The position numbers and the translations under genes are program-made. From Streptomyces sp. JHA26 (GTDB taxonomy: Bacteria > Actinomycetota > Actinomycetes > Streptomycetales > Streptomycetaceae): 58,263 nucleotides of DNA. Positions 43,498 through 52,272 of the stretch are shown here, piece by piece (positions within the stretch are counted from its first letter, which is position 1; every line of letters begins with the position of its first letter). Location of the stretch: assembly GCF_002005565.1 (NCBI RefSeq), contig NZ_BDJC01000046.1:1-58263 (forward strand). The letters run 5' to 3'. The notes below the pieces were generated by a model, which was not told where the DNA came from, made no database searches, and was given only the letters and a program-made list of their open reading frames with translations.

Positions 43498-44262
43498 ATG
43501 GCACGGAACATCCAGTCGCTCGAGCGGGCGGCCGCGATGCTGCGCCTGCTCGCGGGCGGCGAGCGGCGGCTCGGCCTGTCGGACATCGCCTCGTCGCTGG
43601 GTCTGGCCAAGGGCACCGCCCACGGCATCCTGCGCACCCTCCAGCAGGAGGGCTTCGTGGAGCAGGACGAGGCCTCGGGGCGCTATCAGCTGGGCGCCGA
43701 GCTGCTGCGCCTGGGCACGACCTACCTCGACGTGCACGAGTTGCGGGCGCGCGCCCTGGTGTGGACGGACGACCTTGCCCGGTCCAGCGGCGAGAGCGTC
43801 CACCTCGGCGTCCTGCACCAGCAGGGCGTGCTGGTCGTCCACCACGTCTTCCGGCCCGACGACAGTCGGCAGGTCCTGGAGATCGGGGCCATGCAGCCGC
43901 TGCACTCCACCGCCCTGGGCAAGGTCCTGTCGGCGTACGACCCGGTCGCGCACAGCGAGGCGCTGGAGGCCGAGCGCAAGGCGTTCACCGACCGGACCGT
44001 CTGCGAGCCGGAGGGGTTCGAGCACGTCCTCGACATCACGCGCGCGCGTGGCTACGCGGCCGACGTGGAGGAGACGTGGGAGGGCGTCGCGTCCATCGCC
44101 GCCCCCGTCCACGACCGGCGCCGCATGCCGGTCGGCGCGGTCGGCATCACCGGCGCCGTGGAGCGGCTGTGCCGGGACGGCGAGCTGCGGCCGGAGCTGA
44201 TCGCGGCGGTACGGGACTGCGCCCGTGCGGTGTCGCGGGACCTGGGCGCCGGGCGGTTCTGA
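43498..44262 (+). CDS. gylR: Glycerol operon regulator GylR (IclR family)
   Basis: A 254-residue IclR-family repressor. The N-terminal winged helix IQSLERAAAMLRLLAGGERR with LSDIASSLGLAKGTAHGIL precedes the IclR effector domain (residues about 80-250; FRPDDSRQVLEIGAMQPLHS, GVASIAAPVHDRRRMPVGAV). It is encoded immediately upstream of glpF-glpK-glpD, the arrangement of the Streptomyces gyl locus. There GylR represses both its own gene and the operon until glycerol or glycerol-3-phosphate is present. The ATG at 43498 has GGAGG about 10 nt upstream. Confidence 0.94.
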   Translation: MARNIQSLERAAAMLRLLAGGERRLGLSDIASSLGLAKGTAHGILRTLQQEGFVEQDEASGRYQLGAELLRLGTTYLDVHELRARALVWTDDLARSSGESVHLGVLHQQGVLVVHHVFRPDDSRQVLEIGAMQPLHSTALGKVLSAYDPVAHSEALEAERKAFTDRTVCEPEGFEHVLDITRARGYAADVEETWEGVASIAAPVHDRRRMPVGAVGITGAVERLCRDGELRPELIAAVRDCARAVSRDLGAGRF

Positions 44263-44604
44263 GGCGCGGACACGCGGGTGGGGCCGGGACGCCGGGTGGC
44301 GTCCCGGCCCTCGGCCTACCCTGAAACGGACATTCGTCGCCGCGGTCCGCGAATCCCCCGCGCGGAGACCGATAACCCGTAGCGATCAATAACGATCGTG
44401 CTTTCGATAACAGAACTCTTGACGCACGCGTGACGCCGAAGCGAGACTCCCGTCCATCGGTCGGCATTGTCGAACACCTACCGGCAATACGCGTTAGAGT
44501 GTGACAACGCCAAGGGCCGCCATCGCTCTCACACCGAGGGCGCCGGAACACCCGGAGGGACCCGGGGTTCGGCTTCCCCTGGACGAAGGACAAAGGAGTC
44601 GCGG
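44263..44604 (+). promoter_or_regulatory. Regulatory region of the glycerol operon
   Basis: About 342 nt upstream of glpF. Three AT-rich words, GATAAC (44371-44376), AATAAC (about 44388-44393) and GATAAC (44406-44411), recur at 17-18-nt spacing. CGATC-AATAA-CGATCG (44383-44398) forms an inverted repeat in the middle. TTGACG (44419-44424) could be a -35 element, with a weak CGAGAC 17 nt further on. The GylR-type site follows at 44459-44475. No gene is seen. Confidence 0.6.
44459..44475 (+). promoter_or_regulatory. Probable GylR operator upstream of glpF
   Basis: GGTCGGCATTGTCGAAC matches 15 of 17 bases of the perfect palindrome before gylR. It lies downstream of a possible TTGACG -35 element, where bound repressor would block transcription of glpFKD (inference). 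Confidence 0.78.
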
Positions 44605-45399
44605 GTGTCCAGCTCCGACATCTTCATCGGCGAGACCATCGGTACCGCCATACTCATCCTGCTCGGCGGCGGTGTCTGCGCCGCCGTGACGCTCAAGGCC
44701 TCCAAGGCCCGCAACGCCGGCTGGCTCGCCATCACCTTCGGCTGGGGCTTCGCCGTCATGACGGCGGCGTACATCTCCGGCCCGCTGTCCGGCGCGCACC
44801 TCAACCCGGCCGTGACGGTCGGCATCGCGATCAAGGACGGCGACTGGAACAACGTCCCGACCTATTTCGCGGGTCAGCTCCTCGGCGCCATGATCGGCGC
44901 GGTTCTGGTCTGGGTCGCCTACTACGGCCAGTTCCAGGCCCACCTCACCGACCGTGAGATCGTCGGCGGCCCGGGCGCGCAGGACACGGCGGCCAAGGCC
45001 GTCGAGGCGCAGGAGACCGGGGCCGGACCCGTGCTGGGCGTCTTCTCGACCGGGCCCGAGATCCGCAACGTGGTGCAGAACCTCGCCACGGAGATCATCG
45101 GCACCTTCGTCCTGCTGCTCGCCATCCTCACCCAGGGCCTCAACGACGAGGGCAACGGCCTCGGCATCCTGGGCGCACTGATCACCTCGTTCGTGGTGGT
45201 GTCCATCGGTCTGTCCCTCGGCGGTCCGACGGGCTACGCGATCAACCCGGTCCGCGACCTCGGCCCGCGCATCGTCCACGCCCTGCTGCCCCTGCCCAAC
45301 AAGGGCGGCTCCGACTGGGGCTACGCCTGGATCCCGGTCGTCGGCCCGCTGATCGGCGGAGCGATCGCGGGAGGTGTCTACAACGTCGCGTTCGTCTGA
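44605..45399 (+). CDS. glpF: Glycerol uptake facilitator (aquaglyceroporin)
   Basis: A 264-residue MIP channel with six membrane helices and two half-helices. The first NPA box is HLNPAVTVG; the second is YAINPVRDLGPR, where NPV replaces NPA, with the GlpF-type Asp and the selectivity Arg present. A polar loop of about 30 residues (PGAQDTAAKAVEAQETGAG) lies between helices 3 and 4. The GTG at 44605 is supported by AAAGGAG. First gene of the operon glpF-glpK-glpD (gylC-A-B in older names). It lets glycerol diffuse in for phosphorylation by GlpK. Confidence 0.95.
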   Translation: MSSSDIFIGETIGTAILILLGGGVCAAVTLKASKARNAGWLAITFGWGFAVMTAAYISGPLSGAHLNPAVTVGIAIKDGDWNNVPTYFAGQLLGAMIGAVLVWVAYYGQFQAHLTDREIVGGPGAQDTAAKAVEAQETGAGPVLGVFSTGPEIRNVVQNLATEIIGTFVLLLAILTQGLNDEGNGLGILGALITSFVVVSIGLSLGGPTGYAINPVRDLGPRIVHALLPLPNKGGSDWGYAWIPVVGPLIGGAIAGGVYNVAFV

Positions 45400-45484
45400 G
45401 CGGTCCTCCGCCCGTCAAGCACCGATCCGCAGCACACGCACCGTACGCACCGGCCGCCACACCACGGAAACCCAGGAGCACACA

Positions 45485-47023
45485 GTGACCGACGCCCACA
45501 CCGCAGGCCCCTTCATCGCCGCCATCGACCAGGGCACCACCTCCTCCCGCTGCATCGTCTTCGACCGCGACGGCCGCATCGTCGCCGTCGACCAGAAGGA
45601 GCACGAGCAGATCTTCCCCAAGCCGGGCTGGGTCGAGCACGACGCCACCGAGATCTGGACCAACGTCCAGGAGGTCGTCGCCGGGGCGGTCGAGAAGGCC
45701 GGCATCACCCGCGACGACATCAAGGCCATCGGCATCACCAACCAGCGCGAGACCACGCTGGTCTGGGACAAGAACACCGGTGAGCCCGTCCACAACGCCA
45801 TCGTCTGGCAGGACACCCGCACCGACGCCCTGTGCCGCGAGCTGGGCCGCAACGTCGGCCAGGACCGCTTCCGCCGCGAGACCGGCCTCCCCCTCGCCTC
45901 CTACTTCGCCGGTCCCAAGGCCCGCTGGCTGCTCGACAACGTCGACGGCCTGCGCGAGCGCGCCGAGGCGGGCGACCTGCTCTTCGGCACCATGGACACC
46001 TGGGTCATCTGGAACCTGACCGGCGGCGTGAACGGCGGCAGGCACGTCACCGACGTCACCAACGCCTCCCGCACCCTGCTGATGAACCTGCACACCATGG
46101 AGTGGGACCCGCGCATCTGCGAGTCCATCGGCGTGCCGACGCAGATGCTCCCCGAGATCCGCTCCTCCGCCGAGGTCTACGGCGAGATCAAGGGCGGCAG
46201 GCTCGGCGACCTGCTCGGCGGCGTTCCCGTCGCCTCCGCGCTCGGCGACCAGCAGGCGGCCCTGTTCGGCCAGACCTGTTTCTCCGAGGGCGAGACCAAG
46301 TCCACGTACGGCACCGGCACCTTCATGGTGATGAACACCGGTGACAAGATCATCAACTCGTACTCGGGCCTGCTGACCACGGTCGGCTACAAGATCGGCG
46401 ACCAGGACACGGTCTACGCCCTGGAGGGCTCGATCGCCGTCACCGGCTCGCTGGTGCAGTGGATGCGCGACCAGATGGGCCTGATCTCCACCGCCGCCGA
46501 GATCGAGACGCTCGCCCTGTCGGTCGAGGACAACGGCGGCGCCTACTTCGTGCCGGCCTTCTCCGGCCTGTTCGCCCCGTACTGGCGCTCCGACGCCCGC
46601 GGTGTGATCGCCGGTCTGACCCGGTACGTCACCAAGGCGCACCTCGCGCGCGCCGTCCTGGAGGCCACCGCCTGGCAGACCCGCGAGATCGCCGACGCCA
46701 TGACGAAGGACTCCGGCGTCGAGCTCTCGGCCCTCAAGGTCGACGGCGGCATGACCTCCAACAACCTGCTGATGCAGACCCTCGCCGACTTCGTGGACGC
46801 CCCCGTGGTGCGCCCGATGGTCGCCGAGACCACCTGCCTCGGCGCCGCCTACGCCGCCGGCCTCGCCGTCGGCTTCTGGAACAGCACCGACGACCTGCGC
46901 GCCAACTGGCGGCGGGCCGCCGAGTGGACCCCCCGCATGGACGCGGAGACCCGCGACCGTGAGTACAAGAGCTGGCTCAAGGCCGTCGAGCGGACCATGG
47001 GCTGGCTCGAGGACGAGGAGTAA
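45485..47023 (+). CDS. glpK: Glycerol kinase
   Basis: A 512-residue FGGY-family kinase that makes sn-glycerol 3-phosphate. The phosphate-1 motif is AAIDQGTTSSRCIVFD. The substrate region is ITNQRETTLVWDKNTGEP with QDTRTD. The family signature is GDQQAALFGQTCFSEGETK with YGTGTFM, and the adenosine motif is VDGGMTSNNLLMQTLAD. The length is typical. The GTG at 45485 has AGGAG 6 nt upstream; glpD starts 8 nt after its stop. Repression by GylR is likely. Confidence 0.97.
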   Translation: MTDAHTAGPFIAAIDQGTTSSRCIVFDRDGRIVAVDQKEHEQIFPKPGWVEHDATEIWTNVQEVVAGAVEKAGITRDDIKAIGITNQRETTLVWDKNTGEPVHNAIVWQDTRTDALCRELGRNVGQDRFRRETGLPLASYFAGPKARWLLDNVDGLRERAEAGDLLFGTMDTWVIWNLTGGVNGGRHVTDVTNASRTLLMNLHTMEWDPRICESIGVPTQMLPEIRSSAEVYGEIKGGRLGDLLGGVPVASALGDQQAALFGQTCFSEGETKSTYGTGTFMVMNTGDKIINSYSGLLTTVGYKIGDQDTVYALEGSIAVTGSLVQWMRDQMGLISTAAEIETLALSVEDNGGAYFVPAFSGLFAPYWRSDARGVIAGLTRYVTKAHLARAVLEATAWQTREIADAMTKDSGVELSALKVDGGMTSNNLLMQTLADFVDAPVVRPMVAETTCLGAAYAAGLAVGFWNSTDDLRANWRRAAEWTPRMDAETRDREYKSWLKAVERTMGWLEDEE

Positions 47024-47031
47024 GAACCGCC

Positions 47032-48648
47032 ATGACCAGCCAGTCCACCCTGCAGTCCGTGCCTGCCCTGGGGACGCACCCGGCGTCCGGCTCGAATCCG
47101 AGCCGCGCCGAGACCCGGGAGCAGCTCTCCAAGGCGTCGTACGACCTTCTCGTGATCGGCGGCGGCATCCTGGGCATCTCCACCGCCTGGCACGCCGCGC
47201 AGTCCGGTCTCAGGGTGGCCGTGGTCGACGCCGGCGACTTCGCCGGCGCCACCTCCTCCGCCTCCTCCAAGCTCCTCCACGGCGGTCTGCGCTACCTGCA
47301 GACCGGCGCGGTGAAGCTGGTGGCGGAGAACCACTTCGAGCGCCGTGCGGTCTCCCGCCAGGTGGCCCCCCACCTGGCGAACCCGCTCACCTTCTACCTC
47401 CCCGTGTACAAGGGCGGGCCGCACGGCGCGGCGAAGCTCGGCGCCGGTGTCTTCGCGTACTCGGCGCTGTCCGCCTTCGGCGACGGCGTCGGCCACCTGC
47501 TCTCCCCGGCCAAGGCCGCGCAGGACGTGCCGGAGCTGCGCACCGACAACCTCAAGGCCGTGGCCGTGTACGGCGACGACCAGATGAACGACGCCCGCAT
47601 GGCGCTGATGACCGTCCGCGCGGCGGTCGACGCGGGCGCGGTCGTCCTCAACCACGCCGAGGTCACCGGCCTGCGCTTCACCAAGGGCCGGGTGACGGGC
47701 GCCGAGCTGAAGGACCGGCTGTCCGGCGACGAGTTCGGGGTGAACGCCCGCCTGGTGCTCAACGCCACCGGCCCCTGGGTCGACCACCTGCGCCGGATGG
47801 AGGACCCGAACGCGGCGCCGTCCATCCGGCTGTCCAAGGGCGCGCACCTGGTGCTCAAGCGCACCGCGCCCTGGAAGGCGGCGCTGGCGACCCCGATCGA
47901 CAAGTACCGGATCACCTTCGCCCTCCCCTGGGAGGACATGCTGCTGCTCGGCACCACGGACGAGGAGTTCGAGGGCGACCCGGGCGACGTCGCGGTCAAC
48001 GACAAGGACATAGCCCAGATCCTCGACGAGGCCGCGTTCTCCATCCGCGACCAGCAGCTCGACCGGGACCTGATCACCTACTCGTTCGCGGGTCTGCGCG
48101 TGCTGCCGGGCGGTCCCGGGGACACGGCGAAGGCCAAGCGCGAGACGGTCGTCACCGAGGGCCGGGGCGGCATGCTGTCCGTCGCGGGCGGCAAGTGGAC
48201 CACCTTCCGCCACATCGGCCGCACGGTCATGAAGAAGCTGGAGGCGCTGCCCGGCCACCCGCTCGGCGACGACTTCGAGCCGATCTCCTCGCTGCCGAAG
48301 AAGCTGCCGCTGCCCGGCGTCGCCAACCCGCGGGCCGTGGCGCACCGGCTGCTGGTGGACGGTCCGGCGCCCGGCCCGCGCATGGCGGCGGACACCGCCA
48401 AGCACCTGGCCACCCACTACGGTTCGCTGGCCTTCGACATCGCCCGCATCGCCAACGAGAACCCGGAACTGGCCGAGCGCGTCCACCCCGACGCCCCGGA
48501 GATCTGGGCGCAGGTCGTGTGGGCCAGGGACCACGAGTGGGCCGAGACGCAGGACGACGTGCTGCGCCGCCGGACGACGCTGACCATCCGCGGCCTGGCC
48601 ACGGACGAGGTCCGCGCGAAGGTCCAGGACCTGCTCGACGGGAAGTAG
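47032..48648 (+). CDS. glpD: Glycerol-3-phosphate dehydrogenase (FAD-dependent)
   Basis: A 538-residue flavoenzyme that oxidises glycerol 3-phosphate to dihydroxyacetone phosphate at the membrane. The FAD Rossmann motif is DLLVIGGGILGISTAWHAA (near residue 39). The family block SSASSKLLHGGLRYLQ follows, and SVAGGKWTTFRHIGRTVM lies near residue 385. The C-terminal domain matches GlpD rather than NAD-dependent GpsA. Last gene of the glycerol operon, 8 nt after glpK, followed by a hairpin. ATG start at 47032. Confidence 0.96.
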   Translation: MTSQSTLQSVPALGTHPASGSNPSRAETREQLSKASYDLLVIGGGILGISTAWHAAQSGLRVAVVDAGDFAGATSSASSKLLHGGLRYLQTGAVKLVAENHFERRAVSRQVAPHLANPLTFYLPVYKGGPHGAAKLGAGVFAYSALSAFGDGVGHLLSPAKAAQDVPELRTDNLKAVAVYGDDQMNDARMALMTVRAAVDAGAVVLNHAEVTGLRFTKGRVTGAELKDRLSGDEFGVNARLVLNATGPWVDHLRRMEDPNAAPSIRLSKGAHLVLKRTAPWKAALATPIDKYRITFALPWEDMLLLGTTDEEFEGDPGDVAVNDKDIAQILDEAAFSIRDQQLDRDLITYSFAGLRVLPGGPGDTAKAKRETVVTEGRGGMLSVAGGKWTTFRHIGRTVMKKLEALPGHPLGDDFEPISSLPKKLPLPGVANPRAVAHRLLVDGPAPGPRMAADTAKHLATHYGSLAFDIARIANENPELAERVHPDAPEIWAQVVWARDHEWAETQDDVLRRRTTLTIRGLATDEVRAKVQDLLDGK

Positions 48649-48694
48649 GGCCGCCGGAGGCGGTCTCCGCCGGCCGGACGGCCCCGCGCGGCCC

Positions 48695-48726
48695 AAGGGG
48701 CGCCTCCCCGCACGGAGGCGCCCCTT
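48695..48726 (+). terminator. Hairpin downstream of glpD
   Basis: Perfect 13-nt arms AAGGGGCGCCTCC and GGAGGCGCCCCTT around a 6-nt loop, 46 nt past the glpD stop. Probable end of the glycerol operon. The rest of the 290-nt spacer up to 48939 shows no gene. Confidence 0.85.
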
Positions 48727-48938
48727 CCGCCTCGGCGGACCCGCCCCGCCGCGCGCCGCGTCCACCGGCCGCCGGGGCCGGACGAGTTGCCCCCGGCGCC
48801 GCGTGGGCGGCGGGGTGTCCGGAGGCGGTGCACGGGGCAGTGATCCGTTCACTCCCCCGTGCAAGGGGGCTGCGGGCGTCCCCTCGGCACGCCGTAAGGT
48901 TGGGGGGTACGCGAGGGCACGTCGGAAGGAGGCGCTGG

Positions 48939-49925
48939 GTGATCGAGCTCGAGGGGGTTCCCGAGCTGATCGACCCGGTCATGGTGGCCGCGTTCGAGGG
49001 CTGGAACGATGCCGGTGACGCCGCCTCCGCCGCGGTCGCGCACCTGGACAGGGAGTGGAAGGGCGAGGTCTTCGCGGCGCTGGACGCCGAGGACTACTAC
49101 GACTTCCAGGTGAACCGCCCCACGGTGTTCATGGACGGCGGGGTCCGCAAGATCACCTGGCCGACGACCCGGCTCTCGGTGGTCCGCGTCGGCGGTGACA
49201 AGCCGCGCGACCTCGTCCTCGTCCGTGGCATCGAGCCGTCCATGCGCTGGCGCTCGTTCTGCAACGAACTGCTCGGCTTCGCCCACGAACTGGGCGTGGA
49301 GCTGGTCGTCGTGCTGGGCGCCCTGCTGGGCGACACCCCGCACACCCGTCCGGTGCCGATCAGCGGGACCACGTCGGACGCCGACCTGGCCCGGCGCATG
49401 GGTCTGGAGGAGACCAAGTACGAGGGCCCCACGGGCATCGTCGGCATCCTCCAGGAGGCGTGCACGCACGCGGGCGTACCGGCCGTGTCGCTGTGGGCGG
49501 CGGTGCCGCACTACGTGTCGCAGCCGCCCAACCCCAAGGCGACGCTGGCCCTGCTGAACCGTCTGGAGGACCTGATCGACGTGCGCATCCCGCTGGGCGA
49601 GCTGCCCGAGGACGCGCGCGCCTGGCAGGTCGGCGTGGACCAGCTGGCCGCGGAGGACAGCGAGGTCGCGGAGTACGTGCAGTCGCTGGAGGAGGCCCGG
49701 GACACCGCGGAGCTTCCGGAGGCGTCGGGCGAGGCGATCGCCCGGGAGTTCGAGCGGTACCTGCGGCGCCGGGACGGCGGCTCCGGGCCGGGCGGGCACG
49801 CCACGGCGGACGGCGGCGACGGCACGCCCGGCTCCCCCTTCCTGCGGGACAACCCGAGCGGCCGCACCCGCCCGCCGAGGCCGCCGAAGCCGGGCGGGGA
49901 CGACGAGGAGTCGTCGGAGGAGTGA
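48939..49925 (+). CDS. PAC2-family protein (proteasome assembly chaperone 2-like)
   Basis: A 328-residue cytoplasmic protein. The PAC2 domain spans residues about 1-250: VPELIDPVMVAAFEGWNDAGDAAS, VLVRGIEPSMRW, VVVLGALLGDTPHTRP, YEGPTGIVGILQEACTHAGV and AAVPHYVSQPPNPKATLALL. The C-terminal about 60 residues are charged and disordered (RPPRPPKPGGDDEESSEE). The GTG at 48939 follows GGAGG with 7-nt spacing. Actinobacterial PAC2 proteins are named for similarity to eukaryotic proteasome chaperones, but a proteasome role is unproven. It lies 18 kb from the proteasome genes and next to mshC. Confidence 0.9.
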   Translation: MIELEGVPELIDPVMVAAFEGWNDAGDAASAAVAHLDREWKGEVFAALDAEDYYDFQVNRPTVFMDGGVRKITWPTTRLSVVRVGGDKPRDLVLVRGIEPSMRWRSFCNELLGFAHELGVELVVVLGALLGDTPHTRPVPISGTTSDADLARRMGLEETKYEGPTGIVGILQEACTHAGVPAVSLWAAVPHYVSQPPNPKATLALLNRLEDLIDVRIPLGELPEDARAWQVGVDQLAAEDSEVAEYVQSLEEARDTAELPEASGEAIAREFERYLRRRDGGSGPGGHATADGGDGTPGSPFLRDNPSGRTRPPRPPKPGGDDEESSEE

Positions 49926-49990
49926 CGGGGCGGGGCGCGCACGCCCCGACCCCGGCGCACCCCGGTTCCGGTCCGCCGCCACGACGTCGT

Positions 49991-50019
49991 GAAGGGCCGG
50001 CCCCACGGGCCGGCCCTTC
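49991..50019. terminator. Hairpin downstream of the PAC2 gene
   Basis: Perfect 13-nt arms GAAGGGCCGGCCC and GGGCCGGCCCTTC with a 3-nt loop, 65 nt past the PAC2 stop in the convergent spacer with mshC. Confidence 0.85.
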
Positions 50020-50056
50020 GGTGTGCGGACGTCCGCGCACCACCGCACACAGGGGC

Positions 50057-50091
50057 GGGGGCCTCCGCGGACGTCTGCCGCGAAGGCCCCC
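50057..50091 (-). terminator. Hairpin downstream of mshC
   Basis: 14-nt arms GGGGGCCTCCGCGG and CCGCGAAGGCCCCC with one mismatch and a 7-nt loop, 18 nt past the mshC stop. Together with the neighbouring stem it isolates the two convergent genes. Confidence 0.8.
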
Positions 50092-50109
50092 TCGTCCCTC
50101 GTCCGGGCC

Positions 50110-51339
50110 CTACAGCGCGACGCCCAGCAGTGCGTCCACCGCGCGGGAGACGACGCCGGGCGCGCCGGTGTCCGTGCCGCCGCTCTCCTGCTGGAGGGCG
50201 GCCCAGCGGTCGACGGCGTCCAGCGCGGCCGGGGAGTCCAGGTCGTTCGCGAGGGCCTCGCGGATCTCCTCGACGAGCGCCTCCGCGGGCGGGCCGTCGG
50301 GCCTGGACACGGCGGCACGCCACCGCTCCAGCCGGGCCACGGCGTCCCGCAGCACCTGGTCGGTCCACTCCCAGTCGGAGCGGTAGTGGTGGGCGAGCAG
50401 CGTGAGCCGGACGGCGGCCGGGTCGACGCCGTCGCGGCGCAGCTGCGACACGAAGACCAGGTTGCCCTTGGACTTCGACATCTTCTCGCCGTCGAGGGCG
50501 ACCATGCCGGCGTGCACGTACGCCTTGGCCATGGGGAACTCACCGGTGAGCACCTGGGCGTGCGAGGCGCCCATCTCGTGGTGCGGGAAGGCCAGGTCGG
50601 ATCCGCCGCCCTGGACGTCGAAGCCCATGCCGAGGTGGTCGAGGGCGATGGCCACGCACTCGATGTGCCAGCCGGGGCGCCCGCGGCCGAGGGAGCCGCC
50701 GTCCCAGCTGGGCTCGCCCTCGCGTGCCGCCATCCACAGCATCGGGTCGAGCGGGTTCTTCTTGCCCGGCCGGTCCGGGTCGCCGCCCCGCTCGGCGGAC
50801 AGCAGCCGCATGGCGGCCGCGTCGAGGTGGGAGACGCCGCCGAAGTGGGGGTCGGACTCGACGGAGAAGTAGACGTCCCCCTCGAGTTCGTAGGCGGCGC
50901 CGGCGTCGCGCAGGCGCTCGACGAGCGGGACGATGCCGGGTATGGCCTCCACGGCGCCTATGTAGTGCTTCGGCGGGAGCATGCGCAGCGCGGTCATGTC
51001 CTCGCGGAAGAGGGCGGTCTCCTTCTCGGCGAGGGCGGTCCAGTCGACGCCGTCCCGCTCGGCCCGCTCCAGGAGGGGGTCGTCGACGTCGGTGACGTTC
51101 TGGACGTAGTGGACCTGCCGCTTGGTGTCGAGCCACACGCGCTGCACGAGGTCGAACGCGTTGTAGGTCGCCGCGTGCCCCATGTGGGTGGCGTCGTACG
51201 GGGTGATGCCGCAGACGTAGATACGGGCGACGGGACCGGGGTCGAGGGTGACGAGGCCGCCGGTCGCGGTGTCGTGGATCCTCAGGTCGCGGCCCTGACC
51301 AGGCAGGGCGGGGACCTCGGAAGCGGGCCAGGCATGCAT
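50110..51339 (-). CDS. mshC: Mycothiol ligase MshC (cysteine:GlcN-Ins ligase)
   Basis: A 409-residue cysteinyl-tRNA-synthetase-like enzyme that joins cysteine to glucosaminyl-inositol in mycothiol synthesis. The zinc/active-site segment is YVCGITPYDATHMGHA with Cys43 and the HIGH-like HMGH (52-55). GWHIECVAIALDHLG and GGSDLAFPHHE supply other zinc ligands. The KMSKS loop is KMSKSKGN. It lacks the CysRS anticodon-binding domain, and its length of about 410 marks MshC rather than CysS. ATG start at 51339 (MHAWPASEVP). It shares its neighbourhood with three conserved actinobacterial genes of unknown role. Confidence 0.95.
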   Translation of the reverse strand: MHAWPASEVPALPGQGRDLRIHDTATGGLVTLDPGPVARIYVCGITPYDATHMGHAATYNAFDLVQRVWLDTKRQVHYVQNVTDVDDPLLERAERDGVDWTALAEKETALFREDMTALRMLPPKHYIGAVEAIPGIVPLVERLRDAGAAYELEGDVYFSVESDPHFGGVSHLDAAAMRLLSAERGGDPDRPGKKNPLDPMLWMAAREGEPSWDGGSLGRGRPGWHIECVAIALDHLGMGFDVQGGGSDLAFPHHEMGASHAQVLTGEFPMAKAYVHAGMVALDGEKMSKSKGNLVFVSQLRRDGVDPAAVRLTLLAHHYRSDWEWTDQVLRDAVARLERWRAAVSRPDGPPAEALVEEIREALANDLDSPAALDAVDRWAALQQESGGTDTGAPGVVSRAVDALLGVAL

Positions 51340-51441
51340 GTCATGAGCCTAACCGGACGGATGTTCCGTCCACGAACCGGACCGGACCGGATGGCCGGTA
51401 AGGCGCTCTTGCGCGATACCGGCCGTTGTGCGGGTCGGGCA

Positions 51442-52272
51442 CTACACGGGCGGCCAGGGGATGGCCGGCCACTCCCCGCCCGGTTCCGGGTGCTTCCCGG
51501 ACTCCAGGAGGGCACCGACACGCGCGCGCGTGGCGTCCAGTTCGGCGGGGGTGATCAGCTCGCCGAGCCGGGCCGCCAGCGGTGCGCCGTCCTCCAGGGC
51601 CTCCTGGAGGGCGTCCAGCGCCGCCCGGGCCTCCGCGGTCAGCGGGTCGCCCGCCCAGCCCCACAGGAGCGTGCGCAGCTTGTTCTCGGCGTGGAACGTC
51701 ACCCCGTGGTCGATGCCGTAGAGCCGCTCACCGGCGGCGGGCAGCAGGTGGCCGCCCTTGCGGTCGGCGTTGTTGACGACGGCGTCCAGGACTGCGAGCC
51801 GGCGCAGCCGCTCGTCGTCGGCGTGCACGAGCAGCGCCGTGCGGCCCTCGCCGACCTCGGCGAACGCGACGGCCTTCCAGCCGGGGCCGGGCTCCTCGGC
51901 GTCCACCAGGGCGAGCAGTTCCGACTCCGGCACGGCGTCGATCCACAGCTGGACCATGCCCTCGCCGTACGGGCCGTCGCGCAGCACGGTGGGCGGCACG
52001 AGGCCCCAGCCGGTCGCCTCGGAGACCTCGTAGGCGGCGACCTCGCGCTGGGCGAGCGTGCCGTCCGGGAAGTCCCACAGGGGGCGCTCCCCCGCCACGG
52101 GCTTGTAGATGCAGGCCGCCTCGCGTCCCTCGTGCGCCACCGTGCAGTACAGCGCCGCGTTGGAGGCCTCGCGGATGCGGCCCCGCACGGTCAGCTCGCC
52201 CCGGGCGAGCAGCTCGGCGGTCGCCGCGTCGGCGGTCACGCTCCGCGGCGGTATCCGTTCTGGCGCGGACAT
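51442..52272 (-). CDS. SCO1664-family protein (PI3/4-kinase-like fold, unknown function)
   Basis: A 276-residue protein of a conserved actinobacterial family (TIGR03843-type, recalled). Kinase-like elements are CIYKPVAGERPLWDFPDGTL (Lys), VLDAVVNNADRKGGHLL (catalytic Asp-Asn-like) and YGIDHGVTFH (metal Asp-like), similar to phosphatidylinositol 3/4-kinase catalytic cores. The ATG at 52272 (MSAPERIPP) overlaps the DUF3090 gene by 37 nt, so the two are translationally linked. It lies 102 nt upstream of mshC. The substrate is unknown. Confidence 0.85.
   Translation of the reverse strand: MSAPERIPPRSVTADAATAELLARGELTVRGRIREASNAALYCTVAHEGREAACIYKPVAGERPLWDFPDGTLAQREVAAYEVSEATGWGLVPPTVLRDGPYGEGMVQLWIDAVPESELLALVDAEEPGPGWKAVAFAEVGEGRTALLVHADDERLRRLAVLDAVVNNADRKGGHLLPAAGERLYGIDHGVTFHAENKLRTLLWGWAGDPLTAEARAALDALQEALEDGAPLAARLGELITPAELDATRARVGALLESGKHPEPGGEWPAIPWPPV

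Noticed and set aside
50110..51339. Annotation as cysteinyl-tRNA synthetase
   Set aside because: It is about 50-60 residues shorter than CysS, lacks the anticodon-binding part and matches MshC at the N-terminus.
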